A DNA stretch of 64,000 nt from Symbiodinium natans. Its lineage: Eukaryota > Sar > Dinophyceae > Suessiales > Symbiodiniaceae. The position numbers and the translations under genes were made by a program. Where the stretch lies: positions 333,501 to 397,500 of the forward strand of contig CAJNDS010002274.1 of the NCBI GenBank assembly GCA_905221605.1, given 5' to 3'. Under the pieces are notes generated by a model, which searched no databases, was not told the DNA's origin, and saw only the letters and a program-made list of their open reading frames with translations. Below, in pieces: positions 1 through 12,400 of the stretch (its first letter is position 1; each line of letters starts with the position of its first letter).

Positions 1-1794
<1,794 letters not shown>

Positions 1795-2935
1795 CGTATG
1801 AATTCAATAGGAATCCTATTTACATCAATAAATAGGAACCCCATTAAAATGAATGAGCACCTTGTTGAAATTAATACGACTCTTTTGTCAAACGTAATAA
1901 GAATCCTAGTGCAATTCATAGGAATCTGGTTTGAATATGTAGAAGCTTATTAAATTATCCTATTAAAAATTTCTTGGAGTCCTAAATTTAGAGGAATCAT
2001 GGGAAGCCTATTGAAATGAACAGGAACCTTTTGAACTCATAGGAATGCGATTACAATTAATAGGACCCTACAAAAATTTTCTATGAAAAGTTTAACTAAG
2101 AGTAACAGGAATCTGTTTAAACTGAAGATGAATCGTATAAAGATTAGGAGGAACCAATATAAGTCGATAAAAAGGTAACGTGAACCCTTTGAAGCAATAA
2201 GAGTCGTACTGTTTGAATGACTATGAACCCTATTGAAATTTTGAAGTAATAGGATTGCGATTAATAGTATTAAGAATTACAATAAAAGTACTTGGAGTCT
2301 AATTGAAATGAATAGGGAACAAGATTCAAAAAACAATGGGAGCACTGTTGAATCGAATAGGAATCCTATGAATAGTAGGAATCATATTAACATGAATTTG
2401 AAACCCTGTTAAAATGAATACGAAGCCTATTACCTGTTTAAATGAATAGGAAGCTTATCAAAGCAAAAAGAATCCAATTCAAAATTGTACGAAGTCTTAT
2501 TAAACTCATGAATAAGAAGCCTATTCAAATTCATAGGGATATGTTTAAATTTGTTATGAAACTTAGTAAAATTCTTAGGCTTTCTGTCAATTATTGGGAA
2601 TAAGGATGCTATTCAAATTACTAAGAATCCTATTCAAACTACTTGAATCTGATTAAAATGAATAGGAATCAAAGTTAACCCGAATAAAAAGTTCATACGC
2701 ACCCTTTAATAGGCATCCTGTTAACATTTCATGCGAACCCTATTAAACAATACAGGAATCCTATGTAAAGCAATTTGAATGCTAGTAAAATTATTTGGAG
2801 TCTCATTAATTTAGCAAGATCTCACATTAAAGTGAACGGGAGTATTAGTAAATTTTATCGGAAACCTAGAAAATAATAAGGAATGCTATAAAACTTAATA
2901 GGAATCCTGTTCAGATTAATAAGACTCTTATTTTC
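1795..2935. repeat. degenerate palindromic repeat field (AATAGGAATCCTATT-like)
   Basis: An AT-rich block of about 1.1 kb in which variants of the near-palindrome AATAGGAATCCTATT recur every few tens of bases. Examples lie near 1807, 1915, 2040, 2356, 2379, 2625, 2661, 2751 and 2899. They are linked by AAATGAATAGG-like or TTAAAAT spacers. Copies are diverged and spacing is irregular, so this is an old or rapidly decaying repeat and not a clean satellite. No gene is present. The block is much richer in A+T than the DNA on either side and ends sharply before the hairpin at 2983. Confidence 0.75.
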
Positions 2936-2982
2936 CGTCTCTAATTTTAACATGTCACCTTTTTCTCGGCTCTCCGAATTTA

Positions 2983-3127
2983 GAATTCCAGAATTCCAGA
3001 ACTCCAGAACTCCAGATTTTTCAGGGGCCCCCAGTTCCAGAATTCCAGGTTCCGGAATTCTGGAACTGGGGGCTTCTGGAATTCTGGAATTCTGGAATCT
3101 CAGAAAATCTGGAGTTCTGGAATTGAG
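2983..3127. repeat. long imperfect inverted repeat (hairpin)
   Basis: The left arm is built from CCAGAATTC / CCAGAACTC decamers and the right arm from GAATTCTGG / GAGTTCTGG. The central stem is perfect for 19 bp: 3028-3046 (CCCCCAGTTCCAGAATTCC) pairs with 3054-3072 around a 7-nt loop. The outer arms also pair with mismatches. Transcribed from either strand it would form a stem of up to about 65 bp. It may be a decayed foldback element or a repeat that grew by palindromic duplication. Confidence 0.85.
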
Positions 3128-3201
3128 GGTCTCTGGGGAAAGGTTTTCACAGTGTACGATAGGAAAACGTAACACGTAGGTTCTAAGGGGAGGGGGGTAG
3201 C

Positions 3202-3248
3202 ATGCATATATATATATATAGACACAGAGAGAGAGAGAGAGAGACAGA
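3202..3248. repeat. (TA)n followed by (GA)n microsatellite
   Basis: A run of TA dinucleotides at about 3204-3221 is followed by a GA run at about 3224-3245. Simple-sequence DNA, no coding signal. Confidence 0.9.
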
Positions 3249-5825
3249 GGCTTACGGGGTGCCACTTGAAAACGAAGAGAAAACATGAAACACATTCTGG
3301 AAAATTGCGCGAAGAATAGTGCAAGGGTTCATCCCTGCTAACAGCTGATAAGTTGTACAAGCTTCTGCCACGGGCATATTACGTCCTGCATGTGTGGGTT
3401 TGCGAGGTAAGTAGGTTTCCAACAGCAGTTTTGCGGAATGGTCTCCCAACAGAAAAAGCATACGAACAGTGCAGTTGGACTGGTTGCTAGAAGCGTTCTT
3501 GACTTAAAGCAGGTCCGCGCTCAATTTCATTAGGAATGCCTCCTTGACATGGATTAACCATTACATTCGACTGCGAATACTACAGGCTCCTGACCCACAA
3601 TTATACAAAGACTCTACCACCACGAAATGTAGAAATGTTTCGCCCAGTAGTTGTACTTTGAGGTCCGTGGAATGTTCTGGCCCCAAGCCCAAATTCATAA
3701 CTGTAGTTCTCGTCCATCAAACAATCATCCTGAGGGACTTGGGCATTGTCGGCTGCTTGCTACCAAGTGTTCAGCGGGAAACAGCAAACATTGAGAGACA
3801 CGTGCCCTTCGAAATTCTCGGATGCTTTCGCGATCGGTCGCGTCCCCCGTTGCGATGCATTGGGTCATGTGCCAGAGCATGCCAAAACCCCCGATCCTCA
3901 ACACAGCGAGACACCCGTATCTCCTCAATTCCTGACCCCTGGAGTCGCAAGTGATAAACTGGTACCAGTGCGGCATTTGCAGTTTTGATCTTGGTAGCTT
4001 CGCACTGCACCTTCCATTCGCTCCCAGCTTTGAGGACACGGCAACTTCTTCGAAGTTGCTTCTTGTCCTTCAGACGGGGCCTCTGCGGCTGCCCTTGAAA
4101 TCTTGCCGACCTCGCAAAAAGAGGCCGCACGTCAGAGCCAAGGATGCAAACAGCACTGCCAATTTGCCCATTTGCCAATTTTGCCAATTTGCCAGTGCAG
4201 ATGTGCATTCCGGCTTCGAGCACCATTGCTGGTAGCTGTAGCGCTGGGCTGCGGCATTGACTGATTTTCTCATGAAGCCTAATAACCACTATGAAGCCTA
4301 AACCACATCACTCCCATCAAATCCTGACATTTGTATGAAATCCTCAAATGAAGCTTTACCAAGTCTATCAAGCCTGCATAATCTTTGGAGATGCTAGGGG
4401 TCCTTGGACGTCTGCGTCATGTCAGAACCTCTTATGTTGAATATTGCTGCGGTGGGTCATTGAGCGTAAAATTTCCAGGCAACACACGCTTCGTGAACTT
4501 TTCGTGGTTGAACTCCTGAAGCCCCCCATGTCTTCATAGCCGTAAGTGCCAGGGCCAAGGCTCTTAGCTTCCTGAAACAACAGCCCATGGATGGGCCTCC
4601 TCCTCCTCCTCCTTCACCGCCAGCGCGGGACTCTGGCCCAACATGACGAGGGTTTACAGATGGGATTGCAGTCTGTTGCGAGGCTTCTTGCAGTTTAGGA
4701 ATTGAGGATTGGGGTCTGGAGATGCTGTGCGGAAAGGCAGACCAGTCCACGAACATGTTCTTGCCTTCTGTTTCCTTCGTCTGCATCCTCTCTTGGGCCC
4801 CTCTGTTGGGCTCTATGGTGCCGAGGCGCCGCCTGCGAGGCTCGGCCTTGTTTGGGGGAGGAGAATGGGGAGAGGGAAGGGTTTATTTCTTCTTGGATTT
4901 GCGGAAGGATGTCGGTTCATGAGATGTCGCGAGTGTTCCAGGCCAAAGCGCCCTGCACCAAGTGGCCCTGACGATGCCGCCGTGCGGCTTCAGCGCTGCC
5001 GTCCTGTTTTAGAGACCACATTCGTAAGATCATTTTTGAAGAAGGCTCCTCTCTCAGGGCCCGAGCTAGTGAGCTTACCAGGCGCTGGTACCGTGCCGTG
5101 GCACGGAGGAGGTCCTTCATGGTGATCGTGAACCGTGCGCAGGGAGCCTGGCGTCCCCACCTCTTCTCCCACCCGAAAGACGAAGGGGAAGCATGCTGTG
5201 TGTGAACTTGCGCCAGGTCGACAGTGCTTTGCGATGTTCGGAGAAGAAGTTATATACGGTCTAGGAACGATCCGATAGCAGACGAGAGACTCTAGATGCA
5301 TCTGGAGCATCTGCTCCAGCAAGATTGTGAGAAAATGTCACGAACTGTAAAGAATATGGATCCCTTTCGAAGTTCCACCCGGTGATAATGGCTGTTAAAA
5401 CGCTGTGATGTGCCGTGCCTTCTGAATATGCCAAGGCGACGAAGGAGGAAGTTTCTAGATGAGCGACGGCGAGTTGCTCAGCGTGTGTACACGGCAGAGG
5501 CACGAGTTTAGCCAACTTCTGCACAGTGGTTTGGGTTTTGGAGTGGGGAAGCATCAGTCCATTACGTACTGATGAACTATGGTACCGCTGTATAACATTC
5601 GCAAGCTGTTTGGTTTGCAGGTTTTGTGGAATGCTGAGTTTCGAAGCCCGCAGGCGGCGATCGAAGAGATGAGGGCCGGAAGCCTTAGGAGACGAAGAAG
5701 GAGAAGAAGAGGAAGAAGAGGAAGATGATGCCGTACTATTGATGGGTTTGGGGTGGGGCCCGAGTGGGGTTTGCTGGGAAGCTCGGCAGGGGCGGGGGCT
5801 GGGTAGCCTTCGAGTGGCTACTCCC

Positions 5826-5865
<40 letters not shown>

Positions 5866-6120
5866 CACAAACGGTTATGTGAGTCACAGGTGTGCGCGCT
5901 GGGGGCGGGCTCAACCCCCAACGACAGAAGGAATGAACGCATCTTCTCAAAGAGTCGTAGCAGTAATCAAGCTTGAAATAAGAGCAGCCGTAAGTATAGT
6001 TATTCAGAACAACCAAATAGCACGAACAATGACAATCACATAAATGTCGAACTGCAACACCAAAGATAGTTTTGTGGCAACAAATCATGTAACGGCTATA
6101 CCAATTGTCGTCGAGCCCAA
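3249..6120. other. unannotated DNA, no convincing gene
   Basis: Both strands carry several open frames of 60-170 codons. They overlap one another and show no recognisable domain. At 4150-4195 there is a small direct repeat of TTTGCCAAT. A (GA)n microsatellite lies at 5829-5862. A 275-codon antisense frame runs across the (GA)n tract and is probably spurious. Confidence 0.4.
5829..5862. repeat. (GA)n microsatellite
   Basis: Seventeen uninterrupted GA dinucleotides. Confidence 0.95.
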
Positions 6121-6127
6121 CACGTAG

Positions 6128-6278
6128 TCATCAAGAATGAGTGCAAGAAGAAGCTGACGAAGATTAAGAATGACACCGTTGAGGACCTTGTGTCCTCTTG
6201 GCCGACACGGCCCTCACAGCTCTGTACGGAGCTTTTGAAGCTCAGGCTCGGCTGGCAATGCCATCCGGCCACCGCCTG
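6128..6278 (+). CDS. candidate exon, unknown protein
   Basis: An uninterrupted frame of about 50 codons preceded by TAG (possible acceptor at 6127) and ending at a good GTGAGC donor (6279). The translation is hydrophilic and lysine-rich at first (KNECKKKLTKIKNDTVEDL) and then tryptophan- and leucine-containing, which looks more protein-like than the antisense frame. No family is recognised. It could be an early exon of the same transcription unit as the + exons that follow at 7.0-8.1 kb or 9.5-13.4 kb, but no join can be proven. The call rests only on frame quality and splice sites. Confidence 0.3.
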
Positions 6279-6991
6279 GTGAGCCCTGCGCTTGGATGTC
6301 AACATTTCTGAAAGTGAGACGGCCCGCAGTCCTTACCGTAGAATTCAGGCACCATCGCTAGTTTCCTGATAGCAAGTGTGGGCTCCAGCGATTCGCTCAA
6401 TCGTCCACAAAACCCGGTGCTCCCGGAGCAGCGGCGTGTAACAGCGCGCAACCGCAGGAGGATACCCCAAGCCAGCCGGCCCCTGATATGCTCTGAGGCC
6501 GATGGAAGGAAGCCAGGGAAGCGGAAGCTGCCACGTGCGCGGGGTAGATGGAAGCGTTTTTGGATTGGACACCATTAAGTAGAATTGGACATCTTTTTGT
6601 TGTTGCTCCGGCAAACAGCAGACTCCGAAGATCTGGTCGCAATAGGACTCGCTGCGGTCGAGCCTTTTCTGTGCTTTTCTGAGGCAGGTACAAAACCGGT
6701 GGCGGTCGCTGAGAGCGAAGAAGCAGCTGGCATCTTGATTGAACACAGAGTTAAGCAGCACAAGCAGCCTAGTTAAGCCCACATCGCAAGCCCGAACCTT
6801 AAGTCTCGCCAGAAGTGGTCGTGTCCGCCATCCTCCTGAGGTGAAGCTTGTCGGGGAGCAGAGACAGCAAGAGGCCCGAGAGACAGCCGGAGAGTCGCAC
6901 CTTGAATCAGATTGCTTCTCAACATTATTTGTATTATTATTATTAGAATTATGATTATCAATATGAGTATTAATTCAGTACTACTAGCCGC

Positions 6992-7206
6992 ACGTTGCGA
7001 GACCTTTATGCAGACTCGCCCCGCGTGCATTGACGTCACGGGAGGCGGTGCGGAAGATCCAGGCCTTCCTCCGGCGGCGGCGCCAAAAACAACAGCAGCC
7101 AGGGGCCGAAAGTCGGGGGGAGCGCAAAAATCGGCAAAATTGGAGCTGTTTTCATGTGTTTGGGAATGGGTGTCGTTCAGAAGTTCATATTCGCCTTCGG
7201 CAGTGA
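6992..7206 (+). CDS. candidate exon with an IQ-like calmodulin-binding motif
   Basis: Open on + between an upstream TAG at about 6989 and a TGA at 7204. From about 7039 it reads REAVRKIQAFLRRRRQKQQQ. This fits the IQ pattern (I-Q-x3-R-x4-basic), which in known proteins binds calmodulin or EF-hand light chains. The frame then continues with charged residues. The real exon edges are unknown; CAG|G at about 7101 and CAG|TGAGG at 7203 are possible ends. A competing + frame also crosses this stretch but is glycine/proline-rich and less convincing. A functional link to the EF-hand gene at 57.8 kb is not implied. Confidence 0.3.
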
Positions 7207-7342
7207 GGTCTCCCCTTGTGCGGTCGGCCGTGGAGAATCCCTTCTGGAGGCTTCACCGACAAAAGATCCGAATCAAATCTTGAATCTGTCGGGAAACTAT
7301 TCACTTCGATTCTATTCAGAGAGCCCTTCTTAAAACCTTCTT

Positions 7343-7442
7343 ATGCCTTTCATGTGGCTTGGGAGGCCCATCCAAGAGGAGCGCGTGAGGGCACTCGAGA
7401 ACGCCATCGTGGCCAAGACCTGCTCCCAGCTTTGGCAGTCAG
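7343..7442 (+). CDS. candidate exon beginning MPFMWLGRP
   Basis: An ATG-initiated frame reading MPFMWLGRPIQEERVRALEN and on to SQLWQS. It stops being open exactly where a strong GTGAGT donor occurs (7443). An in-frame TAA lies 10 bases upstream of the ATG, so this could be a first coding exon. Composition is plausible for a soluble helical protein. No domain is recognised. It lies upstream of, and in the same direction as, the 9.5-13.4 kb gene. Confidence 0.3.
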
Positions 7443-7762
7443 GTGAGTGCTCATACTTGTAGCGGCTTGGACCTGAGCTGGATGCAAGCCCGAAGCGGTC
7501 AGCAAGCATCGAACTCCAGCAAAGGCGCAAGCAGTGGAGCACCCTAACAGGCCATGCTTGTGTTGAGCTTGGGCGACTTCTAGAGTTCTAGGGCTTTGGG
7601 CAGCGGAGGTTTGGTTGGGATTCTTGGGGTTTGGAATTCAGAAATGAGGAGCCATGCCCGTTTTTGAAGTGCAAGATCTTCAGCTAGTTCAATTGCGCAG
7701 ACCGTCAAGCTTCACTCAAGTCAGGTCCCGGTTGACATTCTTGCTCGATTGCTAGGCAGAGG

Positions 7763-8095
7763 GTTGACGATGGAGCAGCTCAAGATGCAGGTGCTGTTTC
7801 GCAGCACAGAGTGCCAACGGTGGCTTCCTTTTGCCATTTGTTTCGTTCTTTCTCTCTTTTTGAAGTGTTGTTTGGTCTCCAGGCTGTGGCTGAGTACGAG
7901 CAGTTCCGACAGGGTGCCGGGCGGTGGACGGGGCCTCTGCTTTGTCGTTGCGCGCTGCTCACAATTGTGTGAATCCAGCGACGTGCCTCATCGTTCATGT
8001 CGTTCATGTGGTCAACGTCGTAAAGCATCGCAAGACGGAACTCGTGAACATCCTCAGGCGCTACGATGTTTGGCGAGCCCTCCTCGAAAGAGCTC
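7763..8095 (+). CDS. candidate exon group (EQLKMQ / AVAEYEQFRQG / KTELVNILRRYDVW)
   Basis: Three short + frames are grouped here. The first ends EQLKMQ at 7790 before GTGCTG. The second starts after a pyrimidine-rich TCTCCAG acceptor at 7882 and reads AVAEYEQFRQGAGRWTGPL. The first two join in phase across a 92-nt intron. The third, at about 8024-8095, reads KTELVNILRRYDVWRALLER. All look like helical protein segments. No family is assigned and their connection to neighbours is unproven. Confidence 0.25.
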
Positions 8096-8109
8096 AGTGC
8101 GCTGCTTAG

Positions 8110-9492
8110 AAGGTGACTTTAGTGGAGAATGGGCCTCAAGGTGTAACGAGGCGATACTGCCGAGGCCTTTAAGGCACGCAGAGTCCAGAGACTGTGCGGA
8201 AAGATTGGGGATGTTTTGGATTGAACGGTGTCGGGTTCAGAGCTTGGAGGTTAAGGGCAGTTGGGGGGGATTCTGGGGTCTGCTGGAGCAAAGATTTTCG
8301 CGTAGAGTCGTGCTCCCAGGGCGCGGCGGACGATCGAGGCGGGCCGGACAAGCAAGCTTGGCCAGCTGTCCCCTCTGCGCGCCACTGTCAACCCTCCGTG
8401 CGCATGGACTGTTGTGGGAAAGTTTTTTTGAGTTCTGCGAGCGCCCACGAGAGCACATTGCCCACAGGCGCTGACCGAGCGGAGCTTCGCCAACCCTCCG
8501 CCGTGACCACCTGAGAGGATGGAGTAGGACCGGTAGGAATGGGTTGTTGTTTCAGTTCCGTTCAGAAGCTTGAGAGTAGACTGCGCTGGTTCTTTGTGTC
8601 CCGGCTCCCGCTGCTAGCTGAGGTACGGGGTGTGCAGCGCCTACCTGCTGCAGGAAGCCGAGGCTTCGGGCACTTTTTTTCACTTTTTTTGAGACTTTAG
8701 TTTGCCATCTCATCCTGAAGGGGTTCGGGGGACTGATAAGGCATCTGAGACCTTCCATGGCACTCAATGAGCACTCCGCGTGGCACTCCTTGGCACTTGC
8801 TTCGCTGCGCTGCCTTTGGCTTTCCGTGCTCTGTGGCACAGAAGGGCCGTGTGAGATTTGCCATGACATGAACTGGCCGAGGAGTCAGATGAGTCAAACT
8901 CTCTTAGTCTCGGGGACCCTCAGACCCATTCCCTACATGGCCTGCATGTAGCTGGAGCTGTGCCTTCCGATGCAATGGAACAGCAGCTTCAACAGCGGCT
9001 TCTGTTTCCGAGCCCGGAGCTTGACAGCATCCTCGGCTGCATTGTTGTGGGGTGGGGGGGGGGCAGATAGCGTCCTCTGAGAGAGTTTGCTCGTCCTCGG
9101 TCTGACTTTCGCGGAATCCTGAGGCGAGGTTGAGCCAGGGCCGACGGAGTACCTTCCTGTCCGTCCAAAGAAAAGACGGCTGGATGGAGACGTGGCACCT
9201 CATTCTGGGAAGCATCATATGGTGGCCTTGCAGGCAAGGACTCTGGGGGGTGGGGGTTGAGATTAAGTTGGGTTGTGCTTGCGTGACGTGGTCACTTGGC
9301 CATCCTGGTGAAGAAAGGGGTCAGGAGAGGCCGTGAGGGCCTTTTCAGAAGACCGAGGCACAATGCTCACCGCGTCAGTGGACAGCGTGTTCTCCACGAT
9401 GGAAGCAGCGGAGGAATGAGGTGGAGCCGCCAGAGAAAGCGTGCAGCCGCGAGTTTGGAGCAGCTGGAACAGTAAACTCGGTAGGTGTCAAG
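8110..9492. other. probable intronic/intergenic DNA
   Basis: No exon recognised with confidence. A GTTTGGGG-like intron texture occurs near 7.6 and 8.25 kb, and a G-run lies at about 9050-9063. If the upstream candidate exons belong to the 9.5-kb gene, this is a long intron. Confidence 0.3.
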
Positions 9493-12400
9493 GATTTCTA
9501 TGACTTCATGCGGCGGCGCGAGGGGTTGCGCCGTCGACGGGAGGTGCTACGGCTACCGCCCGAGGTTGGAGGGGATCTTTGAAGATTGGCACTTGGGGGG
9601 AGGGGGGATGCTTTACGTTGTTTCGCTGAGTTCCCTATACTCTCTAACCTCTGTCAGGCTATCAGATGTAGAAAAGAGTCAAGTTGGCTTCAAAGTTGCA
9701 TTCAGTCAGATGGCAGGACTAGCAGTAACAGAACCAGCTCTAGTCTGATACTTTCGAGCCTTTGGGGCGTGAAGAGAGCGGTGAGAGTCCAAACCCTGCA
9801 GCATTGGACCAACGATCACATCATGGCGCGAATTCGGCTGACAAATGTCAAGAGGGAGGATGATCGCACGACGCGCGTCATGCGAAAGCTTTGCAACGCC
9901 TACGTTGAGCTTTGTCCGCACCTGGCTTTGCAAGCGGGCCGTTGCTTCCGTGTAGCCCTTGCGACCCGAAATCCTAAAGCCGGATGCAGTATGGCTGGGG
10001 TGCCTATTGCGCTCGACTTCAGGACCAACACCCGGAGCTCAAAGAATTGCGGAAGATCCCACCGCATTCCTGGGATTTCAATCTTCGCCTGTCGGCACGG
10101 TGTTTGGCACGGGTCTTAGCTGTTGTGGCAGTGTTGTGAAGTTGTTTCGAATGTTTAAATTTGTGTCTCCACCACGTTCCTTTTTGCAGCGTGCAGGTCT
10201 TCAACTTTGCACTTTGGCGGGCCTTCGGCACAGACGCCTTTGCCGAGTCCATCGGATTCTTGACCCACAAGACGTGGAGCAATGTCGAGCAGGATGCTGC
10301 TGCAGCCTGAGCTTTTTCTAGCAGTCATCGGATGAGGTTCCAGGAACATGAAGCCACCCGCTGCAATCAGGTGGTCGAGGCCGCCAAGAGAAGGTGGAGC
10401 ATGGGCCTGTTCAACTACACCGATGCATATGAAGCTCAGCTGGGGGAATCAAGAGGTTCAAGAGCTGGCTGAAGACTTCCGAACCCACCTTGATTGCACA
10501 TTCTTCGAATAGTAGTTCAAGCTCGCCGAAGCTTGCTATAGCTTGCGCGCGTGATACTCTCAGGGAAGGGGGTGGGTTTCATGTTTTCGTCCGGCTAGTC
10601 CAGGTTATGCTGGGTACCTTTCTAAGCTCCAGGGGGATTTAGATAGTTGTAAGCTGTACATTTCAGTTTGCAAAATAGGCCCAGCTTTTTCTAGGTCTGA
10701 CCTGCACCGTGTGTTATTGTCACACGATCCCACGTGTAACCTGCGCCGCTCTTGCTTTCTATCGGTGATCTTTTGCCATTCCATTGCCTTACACACACAT
10801 TGCATCAATCAACGATGAAATTTTAGCGCTGCGCGACCCGCCTCCACCTGAGCTTCTGTAACAAGGCAACCCGAACCAGGGGGCTGGGGGGCAGGTGGGG
10901 GAGGGCTGGGAAAAGGCCTCGAAGGCCAATGGAGGCCTCAAGCGAAAGGCCCTCCAAGCTATCTGTGTGGGCGGGGGTTGGGTTGGGGGACGGGGGGGGG
11001 GGCAGGGCTGGTCCCTGCTCCTGGACACTTGTCGGCCCATTTCAGGCCAAGAAGTGCCAAATAAAGGGGCGCAAACCTAATGTCTGGGCTGTGAGGAGGG
11101 GATTAGAGGTGGGGTGCTTGCTTTGTGCTACCCAGACACCTACGGCCCGAGGCCTCGGCGAATTAAACGTATATACCTTACACACATAAGTGGGTACGTG
11201 CGCATGTTCTTGCAAAGAATTGCGTGGAACGTGCCTTACGGCCCTTAAGGACCCCAGCCGCAGCCACCGCGCGGAGGAGCTCCAAGCGCGCACCCACGAG
11301 GGGCTCACGGCGGTGCCTCCGATGCGGCTGAGGAGGATTTGTAGTTGGGGGGTTGAGGGTTTACAGGGCTTGTGTACTATTAGGGTGTTTCAGGTTCCGG
11401 GTTTTGGGACTTGTAGGGTTTGGGGGGTTGCGTAGGCTGAGAGTTTTAAGGTTTGGTTTTTTGAAAGAGGATGGAAGAAGCAAAGGAAAACAGCGCAACG
11501 CCTACTTTTCTCAGGTCCATCGCGTGTACAGCAGGACATGCGCAAGCCTTGCGTGGGACTCAGGTGGACCGGCATGTGCTCCAGAAACTAGGGGCGGGGA
11601 TGTTTTGCGAAGTTCCGCAGTACGGCAGCAGTAGCTGTGGACTCTGCGGGCGCTAAGCAGAAGATTGTTAGACGGGCCGCCCAGGAAACCAAAGCCTACT
11701 TCTCTTCAACCCTTGTGATGAGCCCTTGAGGCCACTGACTGAGGGGAATTATCTCAAGAGCGCCTGATGTGTAAATACTATTCAGTATCATTCCGTGCGC
11801 AAGCACGCAAAAAGGGGGCCCCTCGCTCGGAAAGTTGAGACTCGCGCCAGTATCTGATGATGTGCTTCCCAGGCAGGGCTTTGGCGGGCCTGTGATGACA
11901 TCGCCGGCATCTCAGAATGAGCGAACTTTGTGCTGGAAACCCTGAGACACTTGTCACGAGGAAGGCAAGTTCAGGTTCCCCTTGAAGTCTGCGGCCTTGC
12001 CTGTCGGCCTTTGAATGGCGAATGCCGCCCAAACACAAGCACAAGGAATGAGAGTTCTAAGAGCTTCAACGAGGCCGAACGGGCCGTCACCTCCAGCTCC
12101 TGGAGAAACGTGACACGGTGCGGAGCCCAGATGGGATGCAAGACCCGTTGGGCAGATGGTCGCTGCCACGGCTGACAGGTGCGTCATGAAAGTCCCCGGT
12201 TACGGTGGGACTGGCTTCCTAGCAAAGGAGTTGGTGCAGGACGTTCAGCCCCAAAGCATGTTAAGAGGACGCGCATGTTGGAGACGGTGTCTCGTTTCCT
12301 TCCCACACCATAGTGACCATGGTGTTCAGCTAGCTCAGCTTTGCTGGACTCCTCGTTGGGGTGCGCTGTGCTTGCATCGTCTCATCAGTCAGCTCAGCAG

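Noticed and set aside
5261-6088. 275-codon antisense open frame
   Set aside because: Its middle is the (GA)n tract and an acidic-codon run read in reverse (Ser-Leu and Ser repeats); the rest lacks any domain.
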